A stretch of 23,193 bases of DNA from Caryophanales bacterium UBA970 (GTDB taxonomy: Bacteria; Bacillota_I; Bacilli_A; RFN20; CAG-826), in the NCBI GenBank assembly GCA_002292805.1, contig DBCA01000016.1:1-23193 (forward strand), given 5' to 3'. The first letter of the stretch is position 1. Each line of letters opens with the position of its first letter. Both the position numbers and the translations under genes were made by a program. Shown in pieces: positions 1 to 7,983 of the stretch. A model generated the notes under the pieces. That model made no database searches. It had not been told where the DNA came from and was given only the letters and a program-made list of their open reading frames with translations.

Positions 1-464
1 CGATTTTATCTTTTCAAAAAGATGTCCCTGATATTCACATGCTTTCAAATTTAGTCTTACCGGGTAAAGTCGTCGCCTTTGCCGGACAAACAGGGGTTGG
101 TAAATCAACCCTCATCAATGCATTAAACCCTGACTTTGATCGTCAAATCGGTAGTTATTCTCAAGCTTTAGGCAGAGGCAAACACCAAACCAAAGAAGTG
201 ATTCTGCTTCCTTTTCAACAAGGTTACATCGTCGACACACCAGGGTTTTCTTCACTGACGTTACCGATGCTTAAACACGAAGCTGCTAAAGTATTTCCCG
301 GATTTGAAGCCCATGTGGGTCAATGTAAGTTTTTTAATTGTACTCATCAACAGGAACCACATTGCCACATTCAAGATCTTGTGCAACATGGTAAAATTCC
401 CTTAGAGATCTATCAAGACTACCTCAAGTTAATTGCAAAATTACCAGAACAAAAGGAGTTTTAA
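1..464 (+). CDS. rsgA: Ribosome small subunit-dependent GTPase RsgA (3' part)
   Basis: C-terminal part of the circularly permuted GTPase that helps 30S subunit maturation in the cytoplasm. The reading frame is open from the window edge (first full codon at base 3), so the OB-fold N-terminus lies outside the window. Counting from the ATG at 39, which is probably internal, the P-loop GQTGVGKST is at residues 16-24, the G2-like GRGKHQT at 45-51 and DTPGF at 66-70. The zinc knuckle follows with the family spacing C96-x4-C101-x-H103-x5-C109. The stop is 3 nt before rpe, and the rpe Shine-Dalgarno lies in the last codons of this gene, so the two are one operon. The rsgA-rpe order is also the B. subtilis order. 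Partial only because of the window boundary. Confidence 0.95.
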   Translation, partial: ILSFQKDVPDIHMLSNLVLPGKVVAFAGQTGVGKSTLINALNPDFDRQIGSYSQALGRGKHQTKEVILLPFQQGYIVDTPGFSSLTLPMLKHEAAKVFPGFEAHVGQCKFFNCTHQQEPHCHIQDLVQHGKIPLEIYQDYLKLIAKLPEQKEF

Positions 465-467
465 TAA

Positions 468-1130
468 ATGAGACCCATTCAGATTGCCCCTTCGTTACTC
501 GCCGCTAATTTTGCATCCTTAGAAAATGATGTGAAACGTATGATGAAGCATCAAGTCGAATACTTACATTACGACATCATGGACGGTCATTTTGTTCCTA
601 ATCTATCCTTTGGGGTGCCCGTGGTTGCTAGCATCAGCAAATTATTTAAGGTTACTCATGATGTGCATTTAATGATTGAAAAACCTCGTGATTATTTTGA
701 TGCCTTCATCCAAGCTGGAGCAACCATCATCACCTTTCATTATGAAGTTGGAAACGATGTAAAAACGATGCTTTCTTGGATTGATTATTTACATCAACAC
801 AAGGTGAAAGCTGGCATCAGCATCAAACCCAAAACACAGGTTGAAGTTCTTAAACCATTGATTGGCCATGTGGATGTATGTTTGGTGATGTCTGTTGAAC
901 CTGGGTTTGGCGGGCAAACTTTTCTATCTAGCGCGATCGATAAAATTACTTGGTTAAGAAAACAAATCGATCTACAAAAATCAAGAACCTTGATTGAGGT
1001 GGATGGTGGCATCAATGCAGAAACTGGAAAACTTTGTCGAATTGCGGGTGCAGATATCCTTGTCGCTGGTTCCTATTTATTTCATCATCCTCAACTAAAG
1101 GATGCCTTCCAATCTCTTCGCGATGAATGA
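468..1130 (+). CDS. rpe: Ribulose-phosphate 3-epimerase
   Basis: Interconverts ribulose 5-phosphate and xylulose 5-phosphate in the pentose phosphate pathway. It is a 220-residue TIM barrel of normal family length. Visible motifs are IAPSLLAANF at the N-terminus, LHYDIMDGHF with metal or catalytic H34 and D36, H67 in DVHLMI, VEPGFGGQTF, and D179 in EVDGGIN. These are the expected metal ligands and the two acid/base aspartates. The ATG at 468 has an AAGGAG Shine-Dalgarno about 8 nt upstream, inside the end of rsgA. The gene ends in TGA, which shows that TGA is a stop in this genome. The next gene overlaps its 3' end. Confidence 0.97.
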   Translation: MRPIQIAPSLLAANFASLENDVKRMMKHQVEYLHYDIMDGHFVPNLSFGVPVVASISKLFKVTHDVHLMIEKPRDYFDAFIQAGATIITFHYEVGNDVKTMLSWIDYLHQHKVKAGISIKPKTQVEVLKPLIGHVDVCLVMSVEPGFGGQTFLSSAIDKITWLRKQIDLQKSRTLIEVDGGINAETGKLCRIAGADILVAGSYLFHHPQLKDAFQSLRDE

Positions 1131-1785
1131 TGCCATTCTTTGGATGCTATGGGTGCTAATTTGGATAAGTTTTTCTGGTTATTTATATTTTTCAATCCAA
1201 GGCTATCAACAATTTAAAAAAGTTCGCTTTCGCTTTCAAGAACATCTTCCGTTTGAATTACATGATATCTATTTTGAATCTGGTCAACGTTTGCCAAGCT
1301 TAAGGTGGCTCTTGCTCGTCACCGTTGTCAGTCTCTTTGCGTATTGGGAAGCTTTTTTTGTCATTCCCACGATGCCATTAACTTATGGATTGTTAACCTT
1401 GATGACGTTTTTCTTATTGTCCTTATTAGGTGTGTTTATCATAAGAACAAAAAGAATTGAAACATATTTATTATTGGTGACGACTTATTTTGTTTCAACC
1501 TCAGCGATGTTCTTTTTGGCAAGTTATATTATCTTGATCACACCCATTAATCCGTGGCATTCATTGTTTCCTTGGACCACCCTCGTTCAAGGAATTATTC
1601 AATTAGGATTACTCTTGAATCCACGATTGAAAGATTGGTCAACACTAGAAAAAGTGGAAGGCACAAATGAAAAACCACTGTATCGTCGGCCAACTCATTT
1701 TGTGATGGCCTACACCCAGTGGTTTACGTTATTGAATGTGATGATTTGGGTTTTATTAACCCAAATTGCTTTTCTTATCGGGTAG
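1123..1785 (+). CDS. Hypothetical five-helix integral membrane protein
   Basis: I do not recognise a family. The protein is about 220 residues with five clear hydrophobic segments. They lie near the N-terminus (AILWMLWVLIWISF region), around LLLVTVVSLFAYWEAFFVIP, LTYGLLTLMTFFLLSLLGVF, YLLLVTTYFVSTSAMFF, and at the C-terminus (LLNVMIWVLLTQIAF). A charged loop with WSTLEKVEGTNEKP precedes the last helix. No catalytic motif is visible. The start is uncertain. The ATG at 1123 overlaps the rpe stop by 8 nt and fits translational coupling; an in-frame ATG at 1102 would add seven residues. Neither has a well placed Shine-Dalgarno. It sits where B. subtilis has thiN (rpe-thiN-rpmB) but does not resemble a thiamine pyrophosphokinase. 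Its last 11 bases overlap the 3' end of convergent rpmB. Confidence 0.8.
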   Translation: MNDAILWMLWVLIWISFSGYLYFSIQGYQQFKKVRFRFQEHLPFELHDIYFESGQRLPSLRWLLLVTVVSLFAYWEAFFVIPTMPLTYGLLTLMTFFLLSLLGVFIIRTKRIETYLLLVTTYFVSTSAMFFLASYIILITPINPWHSLFPWTTLVQGIIQLGLLLNPRLKDWSTLEKVEGTNEKPLYRRPTHFVMAYTQWFTLLNVMIWVLLTQIAFLIG

Positions 1786-1969
1786 CTTGATTTTTCATCA
1801 ACGTACGATAAGCGCGAGCAGACATCTTGATGGACTTGGTAATGCCATTTTCAGTAATTTGATACTTTTGTAAATTTAAATTCCAAGTTCTACGGGTTGC
1901 ACGTAAACTGTGTGAACGGGCATTGCCACTCATGGGTCCTCGACCAGAAACGGTACATACTCTTGCCAT
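1775..1969 (-). CDS. rpmB: 50S ribosomal protein L28
   Basis: A 64-residue L28, standard length. It begins MARVCTVSGRGPMSGNARSH and has RRTWNLNLQKYQI and the C-terminal SARAYRTL, matching the bacterial L28 pattern (MARxCxxTGR..SGNxRSHA..xTKRxWxxNLQ). Only one Cys (C5) is present, so this is the zinc-free type. On the minus strand a GGAGG Shine-Dalgarno lies 7 nt before the ATG. It is transcribed alone from a good promoter at 1996-2024. Its stop overlaps the convergent upstream membrane-protein gene by 11 bp, so a terminator would have to lie inside that gene. Confidence 0.96.
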   Translation of the reverse strand: MARVCTVSGRGPMSGNARSHSLRATRRTWNLNLQKYQITENGITKSIKMSARAYRTLMKNQATR

Positions 1970-1995
1970 GTTTATATCCTCCAGACAACGTTGTT

Positions 1996-2024
1996 ATCTT
2001 ACCATTGCCATGGCAATAAAGCAA
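1996..2024 (-). promoter_or_regulatory. Predicted sigma-A promoter of rpmB
   Basis: Read on the minus strand: -35 TTGCTT (2024-2019), a 17-nt spacer, -10 TAAGAT (2001-1996), ending 27 nt before the rpmB ATG. The spacer is mostly filled by a perfect 14-bp palindrome, ATTGCCATGGCAAT (2004-2017), which could be an operator. The promoter call rests on consensus match and spacing only. Confidence 0.6.
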
Positions 2025-2042
2025 CGATTTGTATCTTGAATG

Positions 2043-2051
2043 TGTTAAAAT
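2043..2051 (+). promoter_or_regulatory. Extended -10 promoter for the leuS T-box operon
   Basis: TGTTAAAAT is an extended -10 (TGn-TAAAAT, 2043-2051). Initiation would be near 2058-2060, just before the first T-box helix strand at 2061. No convincing -35 is found 16-18 nt upstream, as is common with extended -10 promoters. It is divergent from the rpmB promoter. Confidence 0.4.
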
Positions 2052-2060
2052 AATGGTATT

Positions 2061-2212
2061 GAAGGATAGACTAACGAAAGCATCCGCTTTCCTCTCACCT
2101 ATCAACGCTTCATTCGTCGCTTCGCGTTAAGAAGACCAAGCGTGCATCGTTATGATGCAAAGTAAGGTGGTACCACGCGTTTGCGTCCTTCATAGGACGT
2201 TTTTCTTTTTTT
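2061..2212 (+). promoter_or_regulatory. T-box leader (Leu) controlling leuS and downstream genes
   Basis: The diagnostic T-box sequence AAGGTGGTACCACGCG is at 2164-2179, followed by an intrinsic terminator, directly upstream of leuS. T-boxes sense uncharged tRNA: the UGGN bulge pairs with the tRNA acceptor end and favours the antiterminator. GCGTG at 2140-2144 can pair with CACGC at 2174-2178 around a small hairpin (TGCATC/GATGCA, 2143-2159). Stem I looks very short: GATAG (2065-2069) pairs with CTATC (2099-2103), capped by GAAAGC/GCTTTC (2076-2091) with a 4-nt loop. The 3' side of the internal loop reads CTC-ACC, so 2094-2096 is a Leu specifier candidate. I see no canonical distal Stem I or Stem II. 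The T-box identity is secure; the Stem I fold is inference. Confidence 0.88.
2183..2210 (+). terminator. T-box attenuator terminator upstream of leuS
   Basis: Stem CGTCCT (2184-2189) pairs with AGGACG (2194-2199) around a 4-nt loop, followed by a long U-rich tract (2200-2212). It lies just upstream of the leuS Shine-Dalgarno (AGGAGG, 2214-2219) and is the conditional terminator of the T-box. Confidence 0.85.
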
Positions 2213-2226
2213 TAGGAGGCCTAACC

Positions 2227-4632
2227 ATGGCATTTGATCACAAAATCATCGAACCAAAATGGCAACATTTTTGGGATGAAAAGAAAGTCTTTTATACGAA
2301 TGTGTATGATTTTTCTAAACCAAAATACTATATTTTAGATATGTTCCCATATCCTTCTGCCCAGGGTCTACATGTTGGTCATCCGGAAGGCTATACGGCG
2401 ACCGATATTGTGGCAAGAATGAAACGTATGCAAGGATTCAATGTCCTTCATCCGATGGGTTGGGATTCCTTCGGTTTACCAGCAGAACAATATGCCTTAA
2501 AAACCAACAATCACCCCAAGGGTTTTACGGAAAAAAATATTGCCAACATCAAAAAACAAATCCAAGCGCTTGGCTTTAGTTATGACTGGTCAAAAGAAAT
2601 TGCTACCACCGATCCTCAATATTATAAGTGGACGCAATGGATCTTTATTAAGCTCTTAGAAAAAGGCCTTGCCTACATTGATGAAAAACCTGTTAATTTT
2701 TGTCCCGCACTTGGGACGGTTTTAGCCAATGAAGAAGTGATTGATGGCAAATCAGAAGTCGGTGGCTTTCCAGTGGAACGACGAATGATGCGGCAATGGG
2801 TGTTAAAAATTACCGCCTATGCGGAAAAACTGTTACAAGGACTCGATACCTTGGATTGGCCTAATTCTACCAGGGATATGCAAAAAAATTGGATTGGTAA
2901 GTCAACGGGTACTGAAATTATATTCCAAGTTAAACAATCCAAAGACTCGATTCAAGTGTATACCACCAGAGCGGATACTTTGTATGGGGCAACCTATGTT
3001 GTCTTGGCACCAGAACATCCTTTGATTCAAAAAATGGTCACCCCCCAACAACGAGCATTGGTTGAGGCTTATGTGACAGCGACTGCATCTAAATCTGACT
3101 TAGACCGAACGGAATTAAATAAAGATAAAACTGGTGTATTTTCAGGTTCATACGCAGTGAATCCTATTAATGGTGAATCATTACCCATCTGGATTGCAGA
3201 CTATGTCTTGTATGGTTATGGGACTGGTGCAGTCATGGCCGTTCCTGCTCACGACCAACGAGACTTTGAATTTGCAAAGAAATACAAGTTACCCATTCGC
3301 GATGTGATTGCCGGATATCAAGGGGATGCCGCCATGGTTGAAGATGGTCCCCATATCAACTCAGCGTTGATTAAAGGTTTAGGCATTGAAGAAGGAAAAA
3401 AGAGAATCACAGAAACTCTTATTCAACGTCAACAAGGAAAATTTAAAACCAATTATAAATTAAGAGATTGGTTGTTTTCTCGGCAACGATATTGGGGTGA
3501 ACCGATTCCGGTTCTCTTAAGCAAAAAAGACGGGTCGATTACACCTTTAAAGATTCATGATTTGCCATTACTACTTCCAGACTTAAAAGAATTTAAACCT
3601 TCTGGTACTGGAGAGTCTCCACTTGCAAACGCTGGTGAATGGCTTGATGTGGTGATGGATGGGAAAGCGTATGTTCGCGAAACCAACACCATGCCTCAAT
3701 GGGCTGGAAGTTGCTGGTATTATATTCGTTACCTAGATCCTCAAAATGAAAAAGTCATCGCTGACGAAACTTTATTAAAACATTGGTTGCCAGTAGATTT
3801 ATACATTGGTGGGGCAGAGCATGCAGTGTTGCATTTGTTATATGCTCGTTTTTACCATAAGTTTTTATATGATATTGGTGTTGTTCATACGGAAGAACCA
3901 TTTAAAAAATTATTTCATCAAGGGATGATTCTTGGCGAAAATGGTGAAAAAATGTCTAAGTCTCGCGGCAATGTTGTTAATCCTGATGAGATCATTGAAC
4001 AATATGGTGCGGATACACTCCGCTTATATGAAATGTTTATGGGTCCATTAGAAGCGGCGTTGCCTTGGTCTAACCAAGGGTTAGAAGGGGCTAGACGATT
4101 TCTTGATCGCGTCTACCGCTTATTTACGGAAACAGAATATAAAGAAAAATGGGTACCGCAAAGCGACGGTCAATTAGACTATAGCTACCATTATTTAGTG
4201 AAAAAAGTAACTGCGGATTTTGAAAATCTTCAACTCAATACGGCGATTTCGCAAATGATGATATTTATCAATGATGTGTATAAAGCGTCGAGTATCCCCG
4301 TTCCATTTTTAAAAGGCTTTGTGCAAATGCTTGCTTGTGTTGCCCCGCATTTAGGAGAAGAACTTTGGTTCATGCTTCAAGAAAAAGCATTGCTATCCTA
4401 TACGCCTTGGCCAGTGGTGGATGAATCTAAACTTAAAAAATCTACCTTTGAATTACCAATCGCGGTCAATGGAAAATTAAGAGCGACCTTAACGTTCCCA
4501 ATCGATATGTCTGAAAAGGACATAGAAACGAAAGCAAAAGAGGATGACAATGTGAAGAAGCATCTTGTCGGACTTTCGATACGAAAAGTCATCTATGTCA
4601 AAGGCAAGATGATGAACTTTGTAGTAGGATAA
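2227..4632 (+). CDS. leuS: Leucyl-tRNA synthetase
   Basis: Class Ia aminoacyl-tRNA synthetase of 801 residues, the usual bacterial length. The ATP-binding HIGH motif is HVGH at residues 49-52 (after FPYPSAQGL), and KMSKS is at 575-579. Between them lies the CP1 editing domain, with the Thr-rich [14 protein letters not shown] and the [13 protein letters not shown] segment that carries the conserved editing Asp. [17 protein letters not shown] and [13 protein letters not shown] are typical LeuRS signatures. The family's usual [16 protein letters not shown] has Phe for Trp ([10 protein letters not shown]). The start at 2227 is chosen because of AGGAGG 7 nt upstream. An ATG at 2152 is in frame but lies inside the T-box hairpin and cannot be the real start. 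First gene of a probable eight-gene operon. Confidence 0.98.
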   Translation: MAFDHKIIEPKWQHFWDEKKVFYTNVYDFSKPKYYILDMFPYPSAQGLHVGHPEGYTATDIVARMKRMQGFNVLHPMGWDSFGLPAEQYALKTNNHPKGFTEKNIANIKKQIQALGFSYDWSKEIATTDPQYYKWTQWIFIKLLEKGLAYIDEKPVNFCPALGTVLANEEVIDGKSEVGGFPVERRMMRQWVLKITAYAEKLLQGLDTLDWPNSTRDMQKNWIGKSTGTEIIFQVKQSKDSIQVYTTRADTLYGATYVVLAPEHPLIQKMVTPQQRALVEAYVTATASKSDLDRTELNKDKTGVFSGSYAVNPINGESLPIWIADYVLYGYGTGAVMAVPAHDQRDFEFAKKYKLPIRDVIAGYQGDAAMVEDGPHINSALIKGLGIEEGKKRITETLIQRQQGKFKTNYKLRDWLFSRQRYWGEPIPVLLSKKDGSITPLKIHDLPLLLPDLKEFKPSGTGESPLANAGEWLDVVMDGKAYVRETNTMPQWAGSCWYYIRYLDPQNEKVIADETLLKHWLPVDLYIGGAEHAVLHLLYARFYHKFLYDIGVVHTEEPFKKLFHQGMILGENGEKMSKSRGNVVNPDEIIEQYGADTLRLYEMFMGPLEAALPWSNQGLEGARRFLDRVYRLFTETEYKEKWVPQSDGQLDYSYHYLVKKVTADFENLQLNTAISQMMIFINDVYKASSIPVPFLKGFVQMLACVAPHLGEELWFMLQEKALLSYTPWPVVDESKLKKSTFELPIAVNGKLRATLTFPIDMSEKDIETKAKEDDNVKKHLVGLSIRKVIYVKGKMMNFVVG

Positions 4633-4636
4633 GGGT

Positions 4637-5374
4637 ATGTTCTTAGCAATAGACTTAGGTAACACCTCTATTAAATACGGTATTTTTGATGAGGGAAAAT
4701 TGGTGAGTAACCATTATTTAGACCATCCTGCGATTCCCACGATCTTGGTTTATCAACAATGGTTAAAACCGATGTTTGATAAATATAAATTTGATCGGAT
4801 TGCGATTGGTTCTGTCAAACCTCAACTCAGGCATTTAATTGTCAAAGCCATCGCCCAATTGTCAACGATTCAACCACAAATTCTCACCCATGAATCTTTT
4901 CCTAAATTTCAACTTCGCATTGATCAACCCGAAGAACTTGGGATCGATTTGTTGGTGGACGCGATTGCCACCAATCAACTTTACGCCTCGGAAGCAATCA
5001 TCATCGATGTGGGCACGGCAACCAAAGTGATGGCGATTCGCCAACAAGGGTTTGAAGGCGTTGCCATTGCTCCAGGCATCTCTACCTCGTTCAAAGCATT
5101 GAATCAACATACCTCATTGATTAAAACTTTGAAAATGGTGTCGCCGCAACACGTCTTTGGTAAAAATACAACCGCGGCCTTATCGAGTGGGATTATTTTG
5201 GGCCACGTTCATATGTTGGAAGGACTAGTACGCCAAGGGATTGCTAGCTTAGGCTGGAAATTTGCTCCGATTATTTTAACGGGTGGATATGCCCATTTAT
5301 TATTACCTCATTTTTCAATGAAGGTAACCCATGATGCGAATTTGTCATTAAAGGGAATCCAGTTATGCCCGTAA
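4637..5374 (+). CDS. coaX: Type III pantothenate kinase
   Basis: ATP-dependent phosphorylation of pantothenate, the first step of CoA synthesis, by an ASKHA-fold enzyme. At 245 residues it is slightly shorter than the usual 255 or so. Motifs: phosphate-binding DLGNT with D6, the ELGID segment with the presumed catalytic Asp at D104, IIIDVGTATK with D124, the GVAIAPGIS loop, FGKNTTAALSSGIILG, and IILTGGYA near the C-terminus. Two oddities stand out. The GxDR motif reads GIDL (Arg replaced by Leu105), and the usual GTATT reads GTATK. It starts 4 nt after leuS. Its end overlaps the next gene, a putative pantothenate transporter component, by 10 nt, which supports the assignment. Confidence 0.9.
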   Translation: MFLAIDLGNTSIKYGIFDEGKLVSNHYLDHPAIPTILVYQQWLKPMFDKYKFDRIAIGSVKPQLRHLIVKAIAQLSTIQPQILTHESFPKFQLRIDQPEELGIDLLVDAIATNQLYASEAIIIDVGTATKVMAIRQQGFEGVAIAPGISTSFKALNQHTSLIKTLKMVSPQHVFGKNTTAALSSGIILGHVHMLEGLVRQGIASLGWKFAPIILTGGYAHLLLPHFSMKVTHDANLSLKGIQLCP

Positions 5375-5973
5375 ATCAACAACAAAGAATTAGAGTACTG
5401 ACTGTCAATGCGATGTTTATTGCGCTTATTGCCACGCTAGGGCTTGCATTCGGCTTTGTTCCTTTATTCTTTGGCCTCTTTTCCATCACCATTTTACATA
5501 TCCCCGTCTTGGTCGGCGCTGCCCTTTTGAATGTAAGATCTGCAATTATCTTTGGTTTAACTTTCGGTCTCATCTCATGGATGGTATCACTAACCTCACC
5601 CTTGATTGGCCCGGCCGATTTAATTTTTAATAATCCTTTGATTTCTATCTTTCCAAGAATTTTATTTGGCCTTAGTGCTGGAATATTATTTTCATTCTGT
5701 AATAAGCTAGAGGGAAGTTTGCGCTATGTTGGCTATGGATTGTTGGCATTGGTTGCCACGCTACTTCATACCATCTTTGTTTTGATCTTGATTTGGATTT
5801 TTGAATCTGCGAATTTAATTGCAACATTTAATAACCTATTTCAATTTATTTGGATTGTGATTAGTGCCAATGGGATTATTGAGGCTGGCGTTGCAGCAGT
5901 TCTTGTCCCGATATTGGTTGTCGCCCTTAAGCAAGTTCCGATTGTGAAGCAACTACAAAAGAATTTTCAATAA
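5365..5973 (+). CDS. ECF transporter substrate-binding S component, probably pantothenate (PanT-like)
   Basis: A 202-residue, very hydrophobic protein with about six predicted membrane helices. The S components of energy-coupling factor importers bind the vitamin and work with a shared T subunit and two ATPases, none of which is encoded here. The N-terminal NAMFIALIATLG, the ITILHIPVLVGAALL segment, and NPLISIFPRILFGLSAG are the patterns seen in the ECF S family that includes PanT (HIPVxxGAxLLGP, FNP..S.xPRIxIG). The ligand cannot be read from the sequence. Pantothenate is inferred from the 10-nt overlap with coaX, whose product phosphorylates pantothenate. Other vitamins remain possible. An AAAGG-type Shine-Dalgarno lies at the end of coaX. 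It is followed after 14 nt by pepV. Confidence 0.85.
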   Translation: MPVNQQQRIRVLTVNAMFIALIATLGLAFGFVPLFFGLFSITILHIPVLVGAALLNVRSAIIFGLTFGLISWMVSLTSPLIGPADLIFNNPLISIFPRILFGLSAGILFSFCNKLEGSLRYVGYGLLALVATLLHTIFVLILIWIFESANLIATFNNLFQFIWIVISANGIIEAGVAAVLVPILVVALKQVPIVKQLQKNFQ

Positions 5974-5987
5974 AGGAGGATGCAACC

Positions 5988-7361
5988 ATGGCATCTCAAT
6001 TTTCTAATTACTTAAGTCCTTATTTCAAAGAGGCGACTGTGCAACTCCAAAAGTGGATTCAAATCCCCTCGGTTCATGATGAACGAACCATCGCGAATAA
6101 AAAGCCATACGGAGAAACGGTCTTTCAAGCGCTTCAATTTATTGGAAAGCTTGCTGAGAAAGACGGTTTTACCGTGGATTATTGTGATGGCCACGTGACC
6201 GAGATTTCCTATGGCCAAGGCCCACAAATCGCCGTCTATGCCCATGCCGATGTTGTCCCTGTTGCGGAAGGTTGGAAACACAAACCATTTGGTGGCGAGA
6301 TTGATGGTCCACGGATGTATGGTCGTGGGACCAGTGATGATAAAGGTCCTGCGCTTGCGTCTTATTACGCAATCAAGATGTTAAAAGATAAAAACCTTAT
6401 TCAAGGTTTTCAAGTCAAACTCGTCATTGGTGGTAACGAAGAAAAAGGGAGTGGTTGCTTAAAATATTATTTTGAAAAGTTACACAAACCTTATGCAGTC
6501 GCCGGGTTTACACCTGACGGCAACTTCCCATTAATTTATGGAGAAAAAGGCATAAGTAATTTTGAAATCTATGGCCATGTCCATTTCAAAGGTATTCATC
6601 GGATTCAAGCTGGGATTGTGGCGAATTCGGTCATTGATAAAGCCACTGCAGAAGTCGATTCTTTGTTCTCTTTAGAACGAGCTTTGGTTGGATTTGGCTT
6701 GCCATATGACCTCAAAGTCAATGGGGCAAGAACAACCATTACCATCCATGGGAAAGCAGCCCATGGGTCAACCCCTCAATTAGGAAAAAATGCTGGTACG
6801 GCATTATTATCCTTTTTAGCTATGGCTTATCCACAAGAACCTTTAACCACGATTGCAAAACAGTATGAAGATATCGAAGGAAAAAATCTTGGCATTTATT
6901 CGGAAGCGCCTCTATTAAAAAAGACCACCAACAATATTGGCTTGATCAACTATGATGGCCACCGATTTTCTTTAATTGCAAACTTCCGATTTCCTGAAAA
7001 TGTGACCTACGCCAATGTGGCAAAACACGTTGCATCCATCACCCCAAAACCTTTAGCATTTAGGACCTTAGGAGAATCTCGACTTCTGATCTTCGATCCA
7101 AAAGATAAGATGATTCAAACCTTACTTCAAGCTTATCAAGATGAAAGCGGCGATAAGGTCACCCCGATCATGACGATTGGTGGCGGAACCTATGCCAAAG
7201 AAGCAAAAAATACAGTTGCATTTGGTAGTAAGTTTCCAAACAAAGAAGACTTCATTCATGAAAATGATGAAAAAATTGATCTAGAAGATTTCACGTCTTC
7301 CATGGCTATCTACGCGCGAGCGATTGTTGATTTAGGCAAATTGCATGCGGTTAAAAAGTAA
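5988..7361 (+). CDS. pepV: M20 family dipeptidase PepV
   Basis: Di-zinc, cytosolic dipeptidase of broad specificity that finishes peptide breakdown. At 457 residues it has normal PepV length. Zinc and catalytic positions visible: H86 in YAHADVVP, the bridging Asp in GRGTSDDKGP (D117, with D118 next to it), E151-E152 in GGNEEKGSG, D177 in FTPDGNFPL, and the C-terminal His in FIHENDEK. The lid domain carries HGKAAHGSTPQLGKNA. The usual TDEE before the catalytic Glu reads GNEE. The start at 5988 has a strong AAAGGAGG 8 nt upstream. The gene overlaps trmB by 17 nt. Cotranscription with leuS would place it under Leu-tRNA control. Confidence 0.95.
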   Translation: MASQFSNYLSPYFKEATVQLQKWIQIPSVHDERTIANKKPYGETVFQALQFIGKLAEKDGFTVDYCDGHVTEISYGQGPQIAVYAHADVVPVAEGWKHKPFGGEIDGPRMYGRGTSDDKGPALASYYAIKMLKDKNLIQGFQVKLVIGGNEEKGSGCLKYYFEKLHKPYAVAGFTPDGNFPLIYGEKGISNFEIYGHVHFKGIHRIQAGIVANSVIDKATAEVDSLFSLERALVGFGLPYDLKVNGARTTITIHGKAAHGSTPQLGKNAGTALLSFLAMAYPQEPLTTIAKQYEDIEGKNLGIYSEAPLLKKTTNNIGLINYDGHRFSLIANFRFPENVTYANVAKHVASITPKPLAFRTLGESRLLIFDPKDKMIQTLLQAYQDESGDKVTPIMTIGGGTYAKEAKNTVAFGSKFPNKEDFIHENDEKIDLEDFTSSMAIYARAIVDLGKLHAVKK

Positions 7362-7983
7362 GTCTTGGGCAAAACCATTAATTGCAGAACATCCTGAATA
7401 TGTCTCCCCGGATACGATGCCAACCACCCCTCAAGGTGGATTTAAACGTCATGCGTTAGAAATAGGTACGGGTAAAGGTGATTTCATTGTTGGCAAAAGT
7501 GAGTTGCAAAAGGATACCTTTTTTTATGGAATCGAACGTGTCACCACGGTTATAGCATTTGCCTTAAAAAAGGTGCTTATCTCTAAACCTAGCAATGTCA
7601 AACTGATCCTCGGAGATTTTGCTAAAGCATCATTTCAAATGCCAGATTATCTTTTTGATGAAATCTACTTGAATTTTTCCGACCCTTGGCCAAAGGTTCG
7701 CCATCATAAAAGAAGATTAACCGCGATTGGTAATTTAGAAAAAATACATCGAATTTTAAAGCCAAAAGGAATCATTTATTTCAAGACTGACAACTTGGAA
7801 TTGTTTGAATTCTCCTTATTAAACCTTCAAAAAATGTCTTATACTATAAGAGCAATTCATCAACCATATGTCGAGATTGATCAACATGATGTGATGACTG
7901 AATATGAAGCTTTTTTTAGACAACAAGGCCAACCCATTTATCGATGTGTTGCCCAAAGGAGTGAAGATGTTAAATCCATTTGA
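7345..7983 (+). CDS. trmB: tRNA (guanine-N7-)-methyltransferase
   Basis: SAM-dependent methylation of G46 in the tRNA variable loop. The 212-residue length is typical. SAM motif I is LEIGTGKGDFI, motif II FYGIER, and the family hallmark NFSDPWPKVRHHKRRLT is complete. The C-terminal MTEYEAFFRQQGQPIYR is the usual TxxExxFxxxGxxIxR tail. The N-terminal MRLKSKSWAKPLI matches the MRxRxKPWA start of Bacillus TrmB, which supports the ATG at 7345 although it lies 17 nt inside pepV. The 3' end contains the Shine-Dalgarno and start codon of the following M42 peptidase gene. Confidence 0.97.
   Translation: MRLKSKSWAKPLIAEHPEYVSPDTMPTTPQGGFKRHALEIGTGKGDFIVGKSELQKDTFFYGIERVTTVIAFALKKVLISKPSNVKLILGDFAKASFQMPDYLFDEIYLNFSDPWPKVRHHKRRLTAIGNLEKIHRILKPKGIIYFKTDNLELFEFSLLNLQKMSYTIRAIHQPYVEIDQHDVMTEYEAFFRQQGQPIYRCVAQRSEDVKSI

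Noticed and set aside
2152..2226. In-frame upstream ATG extending leuS by 25 residues
   Set aside because: It lies in the T-box hairpin and attenuator, encodes a Phe run from the U-tract, and the ATG at 2227 has a strong Shine-Dalgarno.
7904..7966. ATG extension of the M42 peptidase by 21 residues
   Set aside because: It is deep in trmB and lacks a Shine-Dalgarno, while 7967 has AAGGAG and a natural family N-terminus.
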